From: Durusdinium trenchii
Taxonomy: Eukaryota > Sar > Dinophyceae > Suessiales > Symbiodiniaceae
Length of the DNA: 64,000 bases
Reading direction: 5' to 3'
Assembly: GCA_963970005.1 (NCBI GenBank)
Contig: CAXAMN010021113.1
Coordinates: 743,901-807,900, forward strand
Made by a program: the position numbers and the translations under genes. Positions 56,285-64,000 of the stretch are shown here, piece after piece (positions within the stretch are counted from its first letter, which is position 1; the number at the start of each line of letters is the position of its first letter). A model generated the notes under the pieces. That model saw only the letters and a program-made list of their open reading frames with translations. It did not search any database and was not told the origin of the DNA.

Positions 56285-56382
56285 AGTACCCTAGGGCTCC
56301 AACCATATCCTCAGAAGGTGGTTAGACCCCCCAAACCCACCCCAACCACCTTCTCAGGAGGTGGGCCAGGAGCCCTAGGGGT
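56285..56382. repeat. Inverted-repeat element, family 3 (best palindrome)
   Basis: TACCCTAGGGCTCCAACCAT at the left mirrors GGAGCCCTAGGGGTA at the right. The inner arms CCTCAGAAGGTGGTTAG and CCACCTTCTCAGGAGGTGG also pair around CCCCCAAACCCACCCC. Confidence 0.85.
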
Positions 56383-56717
56383 ATATAATTACCTTGAACA
56401 GGTACCCATTTTCCGAGGTACTTTGAGGGTCAAGGTGCTGATGATTGCTCAGAGGGCCCCTGGCCGACCTTGTTTTTTGACGGGCTGAAGTCCAGGTCCC
56501 CCAACCGAAAAAACGTGGGCCCCGTGAAGTGGCCGTCGATGCTTTGTGGCCCTCGTAGCTTAATTGTTTCCATGCTTCACAGAAAGCGGTCTTTGTTTTC
56601 TTGAGCCAAACACGCAGGCGTTTCGGCCTGTGGTCTTGTGTACCTAGTTGTACACTTCTCGTTTTGTGCGTCCTGTTTCAAGATCCGCACTCCCCCCGTC
56701 CGCCTTCGGACGTCGCA

Positions 56718-59700
56718 TCAAAGTCGCCTCATGCCCTCTCGCATGAGGAAGAGCGAAAAGCCTACCCATGTTCCCGGCCCGCTCAGTTCTGCTCGTCGCC
56801 AATCGCAGTCCACGACCACTCTTCGATGCCATTCACTGCCCTTCCAAGCGACGGTGACTCTCATGAACTCCAAGTCATCAATCTCCTCAGGACAGCTGCG
56901 ATGTTCAGGATGAAACCTCTGCACCCGCGCACTTCCATGGTAGCGGACCAACCATCTGCAGCCATCCATGGTCAAGTGATCCCATCGATCACTCTTGAGC
57001 GTTGGCTTGTAGAACAACGCTTCCTCCTCAATCAAATCCTGAATGTCATTCAGGATCTCAGGCGTCCAAAACACCGAGCTTTGGAACTCCAACTGATCAT
57101 CCATCATGCCCCCAACCGGCATCAAAAGCTGCGCCGGTGGAGCCTTACCAGGCCTGTTCCACGGCCTGTCAGTTGCCGGCTGCCGCATTCGCTCCAGCGT
57201 AGGAGGTCCCGTAGAGCTCGAACTCCTCGCCGCCGCTGCTGCTGACTTGGAAACCCCTTGGAGAACGGTTCCCGCAGCCTTTGAAGTGTACCCCATAGCG
57301 GTACCCATCGCCTTTGAAGATGCCATCGCCGCTTGTCCTCGTTCGGCAGCTTCACTCGGCCTCGAAGAACCACTCGATGTAGCCCCCCCATAGCCACGCA
57401 GTTGAACGGGTACAGGAGGTTGTTTAGTAGGGGGCACCGGAGGCCTCTTTGCAGGTGTCGGAGATTTCACCACCAGGCGTTCATTTGGGATGAGGCGAAT
57501 CGTCTGGGTCTCCGTGTCCACCTCTTCAGGCCGCAACATCCGAATGCCCTCACTGGTGACCACCATCGGCGGTCTTGTCACGTCGTAGGTGCCCTCGTCC
57601 ATAGCCTCTTGTGTCACTCTGCTATTCGTGTAGTGCACCTCTTCCGGCTGCCCTGCATCTCCTCCCAGCCATTCGCGTCCACCTCGGAAGACAGCAGGCA
57701 GCCTCATCTGGATGCGACCCCACACGCCATGGCTCGCGTTCGCCGCCTCCACCTCAAACACAGTGGAGTTGGGAGCCTCTAGGCTACGGTCTAAACCCCC
57801 AGGGCCTTCAGTTTCCGAGACACGTTCTCCTGGAGGTGGCGTGCGGCCCGACGCCGATGAGGTTCTGGCCTCTTGGACATTTCTTATGTTTTCTTGACCG
57901 GTCCGTTGTTCTGACCCCTGTTGGTCTTGTTCTTCCCTTGCCGGCGAAGGCCGCAGGGCACACAAACGAGGTTGCAACCGGGTCGGGTGTTCAGTAGATC
58001 TCAATTCTTGTTGAATTTCCCTATCTGACATGGTTGAACACTCCCCCGGATCTTGGTCCCTCGTCCAAAAACCCTTGCTAAAACCCCGGCTCACTTCATA
58101 GGCCAGCCCAATCGCAAGCGCCGCTGCCACCGCCGCCTTTGCAGTGTAGGAAGGCCAGGTCATCGCCGCGCACCCAGCCAAACATGCAGCAAGCTTCGCC
58201 ACCCGCACCATAGATTCCACCGCGTCCTGCGAACCCTCACCATCATCCGCAGCCACCCCACCCAGGTTCTCGACCTTCAGGAGGTTGGTGAACGCCCGGA
58301 AGCGGTCCCAGGAAGCTCGAACCGTGATGCTCTTGGTCAGGTAGTCGGCGATTAGCTGCGTGCCCGCCATGTGGAAGATCTTCCATCGCCCCTGTTGAGC
58401 TCGTTCTTGAAGGACGTTAGCTCGGAGTCGAAGGTGTCTGGTACGCCATGGACCATCCGGATTGCGCACGATGGAGATGGCAGCCTGACTGTCGCCATAA
58501 GTGACGATCTCCGGCGTCTCTCCATGCACCTCCGTCCACAGCGCTTGCAGCGAATCCCCCATAGTTAAGGCCTCCACGTAGGAGTACAGCTCCGCTTCCG
58601 CCGTTGACAATGCCAGGCACGATTGCCTGGAAGTTTCCCACTGCACCGTGGCGCCCGCAATCATCGCCACGATGCCTTGCACACTTTTCTCCCCTTGCGG
58701 GGCATACGAAATGTCACTGAAGAGCTCCACCAACGATGTAGAGCCCTCCAGAGGAAGATCACCATGAGGTCCACGATCACCAGGCCCACAGGGAACATAG
58801 TGCAGGAAGTAGTCCATCGTGCCATTCAAGTACTCCAGAACATGTTGTCCCACCCGAAGCACCCATCTCGGCCGTTTTGTGACCTCTTTTCCCATAGCAC
58901 TGATGGCATAGGACAGGTCAGGCCGACTGCGAATGGCCACCCACAGGATCTCCCCCACGATGCCCTGCGCCTTCTTGATCTCCTCCGCCGTCACCCCTTC
59001 TTCCACCTCTGGAGGAGGTACAGCGTCCTTTGGCAGCGGGACCGTCTTCTTGTCCACGATGTTGTGCCTCTGCAGCAACTCACCCAGGTAGGAGGGTTGA
59101 CCTAACAACAAACCTCCTTCATGGCTTTTGAGCTCGTACCCACAAAACCTCACCCAACCCTGGTCATCCACCGTCTCGGGCGTGGACGTTTTCCACCGGG
59201 ACTGAATGCACTTGAGAAGACCAGGTCGTGCCACTGCATCTCCCATCACGAGGAGGTCGTCGACGTACACCAAGAGAAGGCCTCTGACCACCTGTGTCTC
59301 CTTCTCCACAATGCGCCACAAGTTGCGCTCCTTGGTCTGGATCAGGTGGTAGGCGACGTTGTTGTCCTCCCACACCAACTCCTCCAGGACCTGATCCCTG
59401 TAGATCGCCCAATACGATGGACTCGTATTGAACCCGTAGAGTGCTTTTCGGATGAGCCAGACCTCATCCGGTTCACAGACTCCCAGGTCCACCATCACCT
59501 TCGGCGGCTGAACTGCCACGGGCTTGCCACCTGGTTGATGTGGTCGAGGAGCTTGCAGAAACGCGGACTTCACGTCCAACGAGGTGATCTCCCAACGACG
59601 TTGACTGGCCTCCAACAGCGATGCCCGAATGAGCACCCCATCCGCCCCACTTGCGTAGGAGCCACCAGGCAAACCTCCAGGAGGTGGATCAGCTTGCTCC

Positions 59701-59729
59701 GAAGCCAGGTTGCCACAGATCACCGCCCT
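56718..59729 (-). CDS. Copia reverse transcriptase, RNase H and long C-terminal extension
   Basis: The frame opens after TAG at 59732-59730 and ends at 56718, with no ATG needed since it continues the upstream pol in a different frame. Counting from codon GTG at 59723: V-x-SAFLQAP at 51-58, YVDDLLVMGD at 153-162 (catalytic Asp pair), RNase H acidic residues D337, E376/E378, D411, and D460 in LIADYLTKS. After RNase H about 540 more residues follow. They include a hydrophobic stretch at 507-546 (VRVAKLAACLAGC, then AAVAAALAIGLAYEV), Arg/Gly/Pro-rich linkers, and a folded-looking end (FWTPEILNDIQDLIEEEALF, then WLVRYHGSARVQRFHPEH). That tail is outside normal copia pol. Plus-strand frames over this region (such as 59121-59966) are antisense shadows. 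Confidence 0.88.
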   Translation of the reverse strand, partial: RAVICGNLASEQADPPPGGLPGGSYASGADGVLIRASLLEASQRRWEITSLDVKSAFLQAPRPHQPGGKPVAVQPPKVMVDLGVCEPDEVWLIRKALYGFNTSPSYWAIYRDQVLEELVWEDNNVAYHLIQTKERNLWRIVEKETQVVRGLLLVYVDDLLVMGDAVARPGLLKCIQSRWKTSTPETVDDQGWVRFCGYELKSHEGGLLLGQPSYLGELLQRHNIVDKKTVPLPKDAVPPPEVEEGVTAEEIKKAQGIVGEILWVAIRSRPDLSYAISAMGKEVTKRPRWVLRVGQHVLEYLNGTMDYFLHYVPCGPGDRGPHGDLPLEGSTSLVELFSDISYAPQGEKSVQGIVAMIAGATVQWETSRQSCLALSTAEAELYSYVEALTMGDSLQALWTEVHGETPEIVTYGDSQAAISIVRNPDGPWRTRHLRLRANVLQERAQQGRWKIFHMAGTQLIADYLTKSITVRASWDRFRAFTNLLKVENLGGVAADDGEGSQDAVESMVRVAKLAACLAGCAAMTWPSYTAKAAVAAALAIGLAYEVSRGFSKGFWTRDQDPGECSTMSDREIQQELRSTEHPTRLQPRLCALRPSPAREEQDQQGSEQRTGQENIRNVQEARTSSASGRTPPPGERVSETEGPGGLDRSLEAPNSTVFEVEAANASHGVWGRIQMRLPAVFRGGREWLGGDAGQPEEVHYTNSRVTQEAMDEGTYDVTRPPMVVTSEGIRMLRPEEVDTETQTIRLIPNERLVVKSPTPAKRPPVPPTKQPPVPVQLRGYGGATSSGSSRPSEAAERGQAAMASSKAMGTAMGYTSKAAGTVLQGVSKSAAAAARSSSSTGPPTLERMRQPATDRPWNRPGKAPPAQLLMPVGGMMDDQLEFQSSVFWTPEILNDIQDLIEEEALFYKPTLKSDRWDHLTMDGCRWLVRYHGSARVQRFHPEHRSCPEEIDDLEFMRVTVAWKGSEWHRRVVVDCDWRRAELSGPGTWVGFSLFLMREGMRRL

Positions 59730-62700
59730 CTATCTCTTAGCTCCTGTGCCCCCTTTCTTGCAACAGACCATCTTCCCCGGAACCAGCTCCGTGCCCGGCG
59801 CCAACAAATGCCTCTTCGTGGGGACCACCGCCTCAGCTCCTTGACCAGCACGTCGTACTCATACTGGAACGAAGGCCTCCATGCGTCCGCATTCTCCCGC
59901 ACCTCCGAGAGCGGGACGGTCATGGTCTGCAGGACCTGTTCACCTTCTCCACCTTGTTGCCCTTGAGCTTGAAGAGCACATAGTCGGATCTGCAGGGCCT
60001 TGGCCACCCGACTCAGCTCTATCAACTGACCTTCAACTTCATCGCGCCAGCCCAGAAGGTGATTCACCAACTCACCCTGCACCGCCCCTTGCTCCTCCGT
60101 GGTCGGCGCCTGGTTGATGCACCCCAAAAGCTGCTCTTGTAGACACCCCTGTTGGTCACCCCAGGAGTCCTCTAGTTCTTGCACTGACAACCACCTCGCC
60201 CCTTGGTAGTGCGGCTCGATGTCAACAGCGGCCAATGCTCCTTCGTCCCCAGTCTCAACCCTCAACGTCCGCACACCTTTGGATGATGACGATGTAGTCG
60301 AGATAGGAATGGCCAGAGGGTCATCTCTCCATATCACAGCTCCCCCGGGCCTCGCGTCTCCAGCTCCCGCGGTCTCACCAGCAACTCCCCCAGGACCTGC
60401 TGCGCCCGAAGCTGTGCCCAAAGCTGTTGTTGAAGAAGGAGAAGAAGTCCCCCCCGCTGTTGGCATAGTCGCACCTTGTTGTCCTCCAGCTTGAGGAAGG
60501 CGTGGTTGCCCATCCAATGGTTGTTTCCCCCACATGCGATGGTATGGTTGGCCTGGTCGTGGCTCCTCCTCCAACTGTAGGCGAACTTGTGCTTGTTGAT
60601 CTTCAAGTTCCCGACGTAGGTCCTCCGCCTCAGTGTTCGGTTGTACAGCTTCTCGAACATGAAGGATCTTGCCATCCTCGGCCTGTACCACCCATCCATC
60701 GTTCATCATGGGGCTTGGACACATCAATCTGCCCTTCACAAATGGTGCCATTAGTCCCCCCTCCTTATGCCACTTCTTCGCCTTCACATACACAGCGGCA
60801 TAGAATGGCAGCATAGGCAATGTGGGAACTCCAAGCTCCTCCAACTGGCGTCTTCGCCTCTCCTCCACCGCGTACCTCATCGCCGATGGCCAGAGTTGAC
60901 CTACACATTCATGTTGCGCCAGCAGTAGCCTCGCGCGCCTTTTGACTTGGTTCACCTCCGCCTCTACATGGCCGTTGGCAGCAGGGTCATCTCCTCCAGT
61001 GGACGTTTGTACAATCCCCCATCGACTGCACCATGCCTCCACCTGTTTGCTGATGAGCTCCTTCGCCCTGTCGGTGTGCAAGCGGTTCACCGCCACCCCC
61101 ATGGCCTTATACTTGGTGATCAACTTCTGCAAGCCGACAATCACCTCAGCCTTGGCCCGGGATTCCAGCACCTCCATGCAGGTCACGTGCTTCAGAGGAA
61201 CTCCACGTTGACACTTTTGGAGCTCCGCCTCAAAGTCATAGTCATGGGCTGGATCCATGATGTCCTGTTCCTCCTCCATCACCCCCACGTCCTCCCCCGG
61301 TTCTGGTGTCTCCACCTGTTCCGGCGTAGGGTCCTCCTTGGGTGTAGGAACCTTTTCATCATGTTGATCTTCCGCCCCATCCTTCTCCGCCACGTCCTTC
61401 TCCGCCACATCATCCTCCGCCACCGCGTTGAAGTCCGGGACCAATGCCACCGCGATCATAGCATAGCGAACAACCCGCCCTGAAGCGCCATCGCTTGTCA
61501 TAGATAGCGGGCCCACGATGTCCACCGCCACTGACCACGCCGATGACATTCTTTGGGTGTCCCCTCGACGTCGATGCGGCTTTTGGGTTCCTGCCTGCTC
61601 AATGCAAAGCCTGCAGTTATTGCGAAAGGGTCGATGTCCTTGGCGAAAGTGTGTCGCCCACATATCTTTTTCCCTTTGCGATAGCTTGGCTATCTTTCGT
61701 TGTTGTGCTGCACCCTGCTCCAACATGCATCGGAGGGACTCCTTAATCGCCGCTCTCAATCCCGGAGCCCACAACGACCAGGACTTTGATGCCTGAATGC
61801 TGGCTTGTAGGTCATCAGGAAGGGGTTCATCGTCACCTCGTGCTCGAAGTCCATGTAGTTCCATCATCCCCGGCATGTTTGTGAGCAGCGATGTCGGTTT
61901 CTTTTTGGAATGCCCTACGGCACCTTGATCCAGAGTGACCATCCCCATGGACTCCTCCTCCAACAAACCCAACACTTCCGGCCAACTCCAGAAGGACGGC
62001 ATTCGTCCACCATCCCCCACCATCTTGGCCGGGTCTGCTGGAGACTCCAACAAGAAGCCCGTAGTTCCTTTTGGTCCACCCACCTCCACCTTGGCTTCTT
62101 CCGTGGCCAGGTAGAGTCCAACCTGCTTGATGACGAGGGCCGCGTCGTGGTCCGCCAAACGCTGCTCTGCAACGCTGAGATTCGGTAGCCCGAAGCGATG
62201 TGCTCCTCGATCTCGAAGTGGCCTTGGGCCTGGTCGCCTGAATCGCAGCCTCGACACTGTTCGGCATGGGGGTCCCCCGATGATGGCTGCCAAAGTTCCT
62301 TGCCTGGCCAAACGCATCAAGAAAGCCCACAACACCGGGTTGTGCAGGTCCTGCGACTTGTTGTGCATGATGTCCAATGTGATGACCTCGCAGTCATACT
62401 TTTTGAGCTCCTCCCACTCGTCGGCCTTTTCCCCCGCGAAGAGATGAAGCACCACACGTTTAGCCGCCAGCAGCCGTCGTCGCTGCCGTCGATTCCATGG
62501 AAGAGCACCGCCACCAAAATCATGCTCCTCCGTCATGTACCGGAAGATCCTGGCAGGAACCTCGGGGAAGCGTTGGCTCCACCACGTCAGCAGCTCCTCT
62601 TCCAAGTTCTCCTCCCGGTAGACATCATCATATTTTTTCCTCTCCACCTCCTCGATCTCCCGGATGAGCAGCAGAGCGTCCTCCTCCAGCACCACGGGAC

Positions 62701-64000
62701 AACCTTCACGAAGGCGAGAAACGATCTTCCCCTTGCGGGGGTGCTCCACAGCACAACCACTCCTGGACCACACCATCTTGTAGCCCAGCTCAATCAACCC
62801 TCGAACCGGCACGATGGGCTCCACCGCGTCGGCCGACAACAACGTACCCGTCACCGGGTCTTGATGCAGCATGATTGAGCCATGTGCCAACTCCACATGA
62901 ACCCTCTCAGCCTTTTCCAGTTCACCAGGTAGAGCTTGACGAAGGGGGTGCGTTGCACCACCATCCAAAAGCCCCAATGCGGCGCCCGCGTCCAAGTTGC
63001 CACCCACGTCCATGAACTTGAGCTTGATGGCCTTGACCTTGGCACTCCGCAATGACTTCAACAAAGCCGATGCCTCCCCCATCAAAGTGTCGATGGAGTC
63101 CGACTTGTTCGGCATGGGACCCCCTGCAACTCCGGAACCGGCTTCCGCCTCAGTCTTTTTCCCCGAAGCTCCAGTGGCCTCTTCAACCTTCACCTTAAGT
63201 GGCTCTCCTTCCGGCGACGAAGGCTGTGAATCCTCCCCCCGCACCTTAGCCACCTTCACATTCTCCTCCTTCCCGAACTCCTTCTTCACATACGGACAAT
63301 CACGCCGAGTGTGGTTGAGGCCGGAACAGAAGAAGCACCGATTTTCCTTGGGGCTGAGGGTGCCATGCTTGAACTTGCATCGATCCCCTCTTCGACAGCC
63401 CTTGTCCGACAACCAAAAGCGACAGTCGCCCTTGAACTCCACCCCAGCGGCCTTGGACTCCTGCGCAATTCCCGTCGCCGAAGTCGCCGTCGTTGATGAA
63501 GCCCCCAACGCTGCTGCCTTCACAAATGGAACGGTCGTTTTTCCCGCTCCCCCAATTCCTCCAGCGCCCAACGCCTGCTCTTCGGTCTCAGCCTGCAGCA
63601 GCTCCGCGAAGGTTTTGATGGAGTCCAAGTTGGGTCTTGTATCAATTTGCAACTGTTGCCTGCACACCGACAACCGGTATGCAGCTTGCGCACCAGACTT
63701 GGCAATGGCGTCCGAAGCCCGAGTCAAAACACCTGCCAAGATGACAGGGTCTGGCAACATCACCGCCAGCTCTTGAGCCCGATTCCACCATCTCCGCCAT
63801 TGACGCAGGTTCTGCGCCAGTTCAACCATAGAGCCCGTAGTTTTGAGCTCCGTCAAAAACCGGATGAGAGTGACCCTCTCACCTTGTCCGCCAGGTTGAA
63901 ACTTGACGAACAGCGTGAACAACAAATGGGTCACGCTCAGCTTCCTCGCAGCCACAGCCTCCGCCTTGATGTTGTCGGGGACCGCCTGCAACAACAAACT
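59720..64000 (-). CDS. Copia gag-protease-MTase-like-integrase polyprotein (partial, runs off right edge)
   Basis: Open from the right edge to TGA at 59720; the first in-frame ATG (63997) is internal to gag. Counting from that ATG: gag helices 1-145; CCCH finger C192-C201-C207-H211; CCHC knuckle C221-C224-H229-C234; retropepsin-like LLDGGATH with the Asp at 345; MTase-like block 516-710; integrase zinc-binding H783-H788-C795-C798; integrase core D826 (VDIVGP), D976 (HTDRAKE), E1012 (NGHVEAEV). Between the first two integrase acids lies an acidic insert of about 85 residues with DVAEKDVAEKD repeats. A Pro/Gly/Ser-rich linker leads to the start of reverse transcriptase, where the frame is lost near 59829-59834 by a one-base shift. 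In the living element gag and pol were probably one frame. Confidence 0.88.
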   Translation of the reverse strand, partial: SLLLQAVPDNIKAEAVAARKLSVTHLLFTLFVKFQPGGQGERVTLIRFLTELKTTGSMVELAQNLRQWRRWWNRAQELAVMLPDPVILAGVLTRASDAIAKSGAQAAYRLSVCRQQLQIDTRPNLDSIKTFAELLQAETEEQALGAGGIGGAGKTTVPFVKAAALGASSTTATSATGIAQESKAAGVEFKGDCRFWLSDKGCRRGDRCKFKHGTLSPKENRCFFCSGLNHTRRDCPYVKKEFGKEENVKVAKVRGEDSQPSSPEGEPLKVKVEEATGASGKKTEAEAGSGVAGGPMPNKSDSIDTLMGEASALLKSLRSAKVKAIKLKFMDVGGNLDAGAALGLLDGGATHPLRQALPGELEKAERVHVELAHGSIMLHQDPVTGTLLSADAVEPIVPVRGLIELGYKMVWSRSGCAVEHPRKGKIVSRLREGCPVVLEEDALLLIREIEEVERKKYDDVYREENLEEELLTWWSQRFPEVPARIFRYMTEEHDFGGGALPWNRRQRRRLLAAKRVVLHLFAGEKADEWEELKKYDCEVITLDIMHNKSQDLHNPVLWAFLMRLARQGTLAAIIGGPPCRTVSRLRFRRPGPRPLRDRGAHRFGLPNLSVAEQRLADHDAALVIKQVGLYLATEEAKVEVGGPKGTTGFLLESPADPAKMVGDGGRMPSFWSWPEVLGLLEEESMGMVTLDQGAVGHSKKKPTSLLTNMPGMMELHGLRARGDDEPLPDDLQASIQASKSWSLWAPGLRAAIKESLRCMLEQGAAQQRKIAKLSQREKDMWATHFRQGHRPFRNNCRLCIEQAGTQKPHRRRGDTQRMSSAWSVAVDIVGPLSMTSDGASGRVVRYAMIAVALVPDFNAVAEDDVAEKDVAEKDGAEDQHDEKVPTPKEDPTPEQVETPEPGEDVGVMEEEQDIMDPAHDYDFEAELQKCQRGVPLKHVTCMEVLESRAKAEVIVGLQKLITKYKAMGVAVNRLHTDRAKELISKQVEAWCSRWGIVQTSTGGDDPAANGHVEAEVNQVKRRARLLLAQHECVGQLWPSAMRYAVEERRRRQLEELGVPTLPMLPFYAAVYVKAKKWHKEGGLMAPFVKGRLMCPSPMMNDGWVVQAEDGKILHVREAVQPNTEAEDLRRELEDQQAQVRLQLEEEPRPGQPYHRMWGKQPLDGQPRLPQAGGQQGATMPTAGGTSSPSSTTALGTASGAAGPGGVAGETAGAGDARPGGAVIWRDDPLAIPISTTSSSSKGVRTLRVETGDEGALAAVDIEPHYQGARWLSVQELEDSWGDQQGCLQEQLLGCINQAPTTEEQGAVQGELVNHLLGWRDEVEGQLIELSRVAKALQIRLCALQAQGQQGGEGEQVLQTMTVPLSEVRENADAWRPSFQYEYDVLVKELRRWSPRRGICWRRARSWFRGRWSVARKGAQELRDRGR
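62010..62460 (-). other. MTase-like domain inside copia, between protease and integrase
   Basis: Within the polyprotein: VVLHLFAGEKADEW (516-529, SAM-loop position), VITLDIMHNKSQDLHNP (538-554), IIGGPPCRTVSR (572-583, the Pro-Cys loop of C5 cytosine methyltransferases), GFLLESPADP (647-656, ENV/NPP position), then VTLDQGAVGHSKKKPTSLLT. The last piece resembles the C-x-YG-x-KPT ending of phage-type Dcm-like enzymes. The catalytic Cys (578) is present and ENV is replaced by ESP. Cytosine methyltransferases captured by retrotransposons are known, including in Symbiodinium. This domain looks much more divergent than a standard DNMT, and activity is unproven. Confidence 0.7.

Larger units (their letters stand above)
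50671..56600. other. Stretch without a firmly supported exon
   Basis: Possible GC-rich islands lie at 53765-53925 (open on both strands) and 54960-55275 (one frame reads FLVHFPNRFPALLWVV), but neither has a clear pair of splice sites. Contents: a CA tract at 51556-51582, a direct duplication at 55057-55152 (GGACAGAGTG...AATAGGG), a GT tract near 53918, and inverted-repeat elements at 56035 and 56285. The 3' LTR of the retrotransposon, if present, should fall near or below 56700. Confidence 0.45.
56690..64000 (-). mobile_element. Ty1/copia retrotransposon with inserted MTase-like domain, 5' part beyond window
   Basis: The domain order gag, protease, extra MTase-like domain, integrase, reverse transcriptase, RNase H has integrase before reverse transcriptase, which defines the Ty1/copia order. 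The element is on the minus strand and runs off the right edge inside gag, so the 5' LTR and primer-binding site are outside. After the last stop (56718) a G-rich purine run (GGGGGGAG, about 56694-56702) could be the polypurine tract, which would put the 3' LTR just below 56694. No second LTR copy is in view, so its ends cannot be defined. The pol frame is broken, so this copy is probably non-autonomous. Confidence 0.9.

Noticed and set aside
56600..56610. CTTGAGCCAAA, the reverse complement of the last 11 nt of the dinoflagellate spliced leader
   Set aside because: The match stops before the rest of the 22-nt leader, and nothing around it looks like a retroposed transcript start. An 11-mer hit is suggestive but weak.
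59720..59840. Programmed ribosomal frameshift between gag and pol
   Set aside because: No slippery heptamer is seen at the shift, and the entered frame meets a TAG about 100 nt later, so mutation is more likely than programmed shifting.
59121..59966. Plus-strand open frame of 281 codons
   Set aside because: Antisense of reverse transcriptase and linker; no family resemblance.
62997..63776. Plus-strand open frame of 259 codons
   Set aside because: It is the exact antisense of gag with its zinc fingers. Base composition of the coding strand keeps the opposite frame open.

Overview
This window is almost certainly nuclear DNA of a dinoflagellate, most likely a coral-symbiont type (Symbiodiniaceae). 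The signs are very intron-rich genes, GC and GA 5' splice sites beside GT, introns bounded by short direct repeats, genes in same-strand runs, protein families that I recognise as expanded in dinoflagellates, abundant TATATA tracts, and a Ty1/copia element of dinoflagellate type. No bacterial operon, tRNA, rRNA or CRISPR array is visible.

Left block (1-12.2 kb, all minus strand): three genes in a head-to-tail run. Reading right to left they are a many-exon gene with a methyltransferase-like (MTase-like) fold (12203-6328), a many-exon gene ending in a GIY-YIG-like domain (5745-1547), and a long uninterrupted coding exon of a multicopy, transposase-like dinoflagellate family that runs off the left edge (1209-1). 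I traced most exon junctions by hand; reading phase is kept and most introns are only 73-127 nt.

Middle block (12.3-56.5 kb): sparse plus-strand exons separated by introns of hundreds to thousands of bases and packed with small repeats. Exons at 16.9-21.5 kb encode the C-terminal EF-hand part of a voltage-gated-channel-like protein. Exons at 27.85, 29.06 and 31.96 kb encode a VVGG...RLATGAVVE...GWVS module. Exons at 46.5-50.7 kb encode a DOT1-like methyltransferase core. Several further exon-like islands lie at 32-45 kb. Between them are at least three families of short inverted-repeat elements (about 80-120 bp), a CGCGAAAG repeat cluster, a field of TCTATAGA palindromes, minisatellites, a CAG/CTA compound microsatellite and a 10-base assembly gap (27010-27019).

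Right block (56.7 kb to the right edge, minus strand): a Ty1/copia retrotransposon with gag (CCCH plus CCHC zinc fingers), protease, an extra MTase-like domain, integrase, reverse transcriptase, RNase H and a C-terminal extension of about 540 residues. The pol frame is broken by one frameshift and one in-frame stop. The extra domain shares its motif order with the MTase-like gene of the left block, which is the most interesting link in the window.
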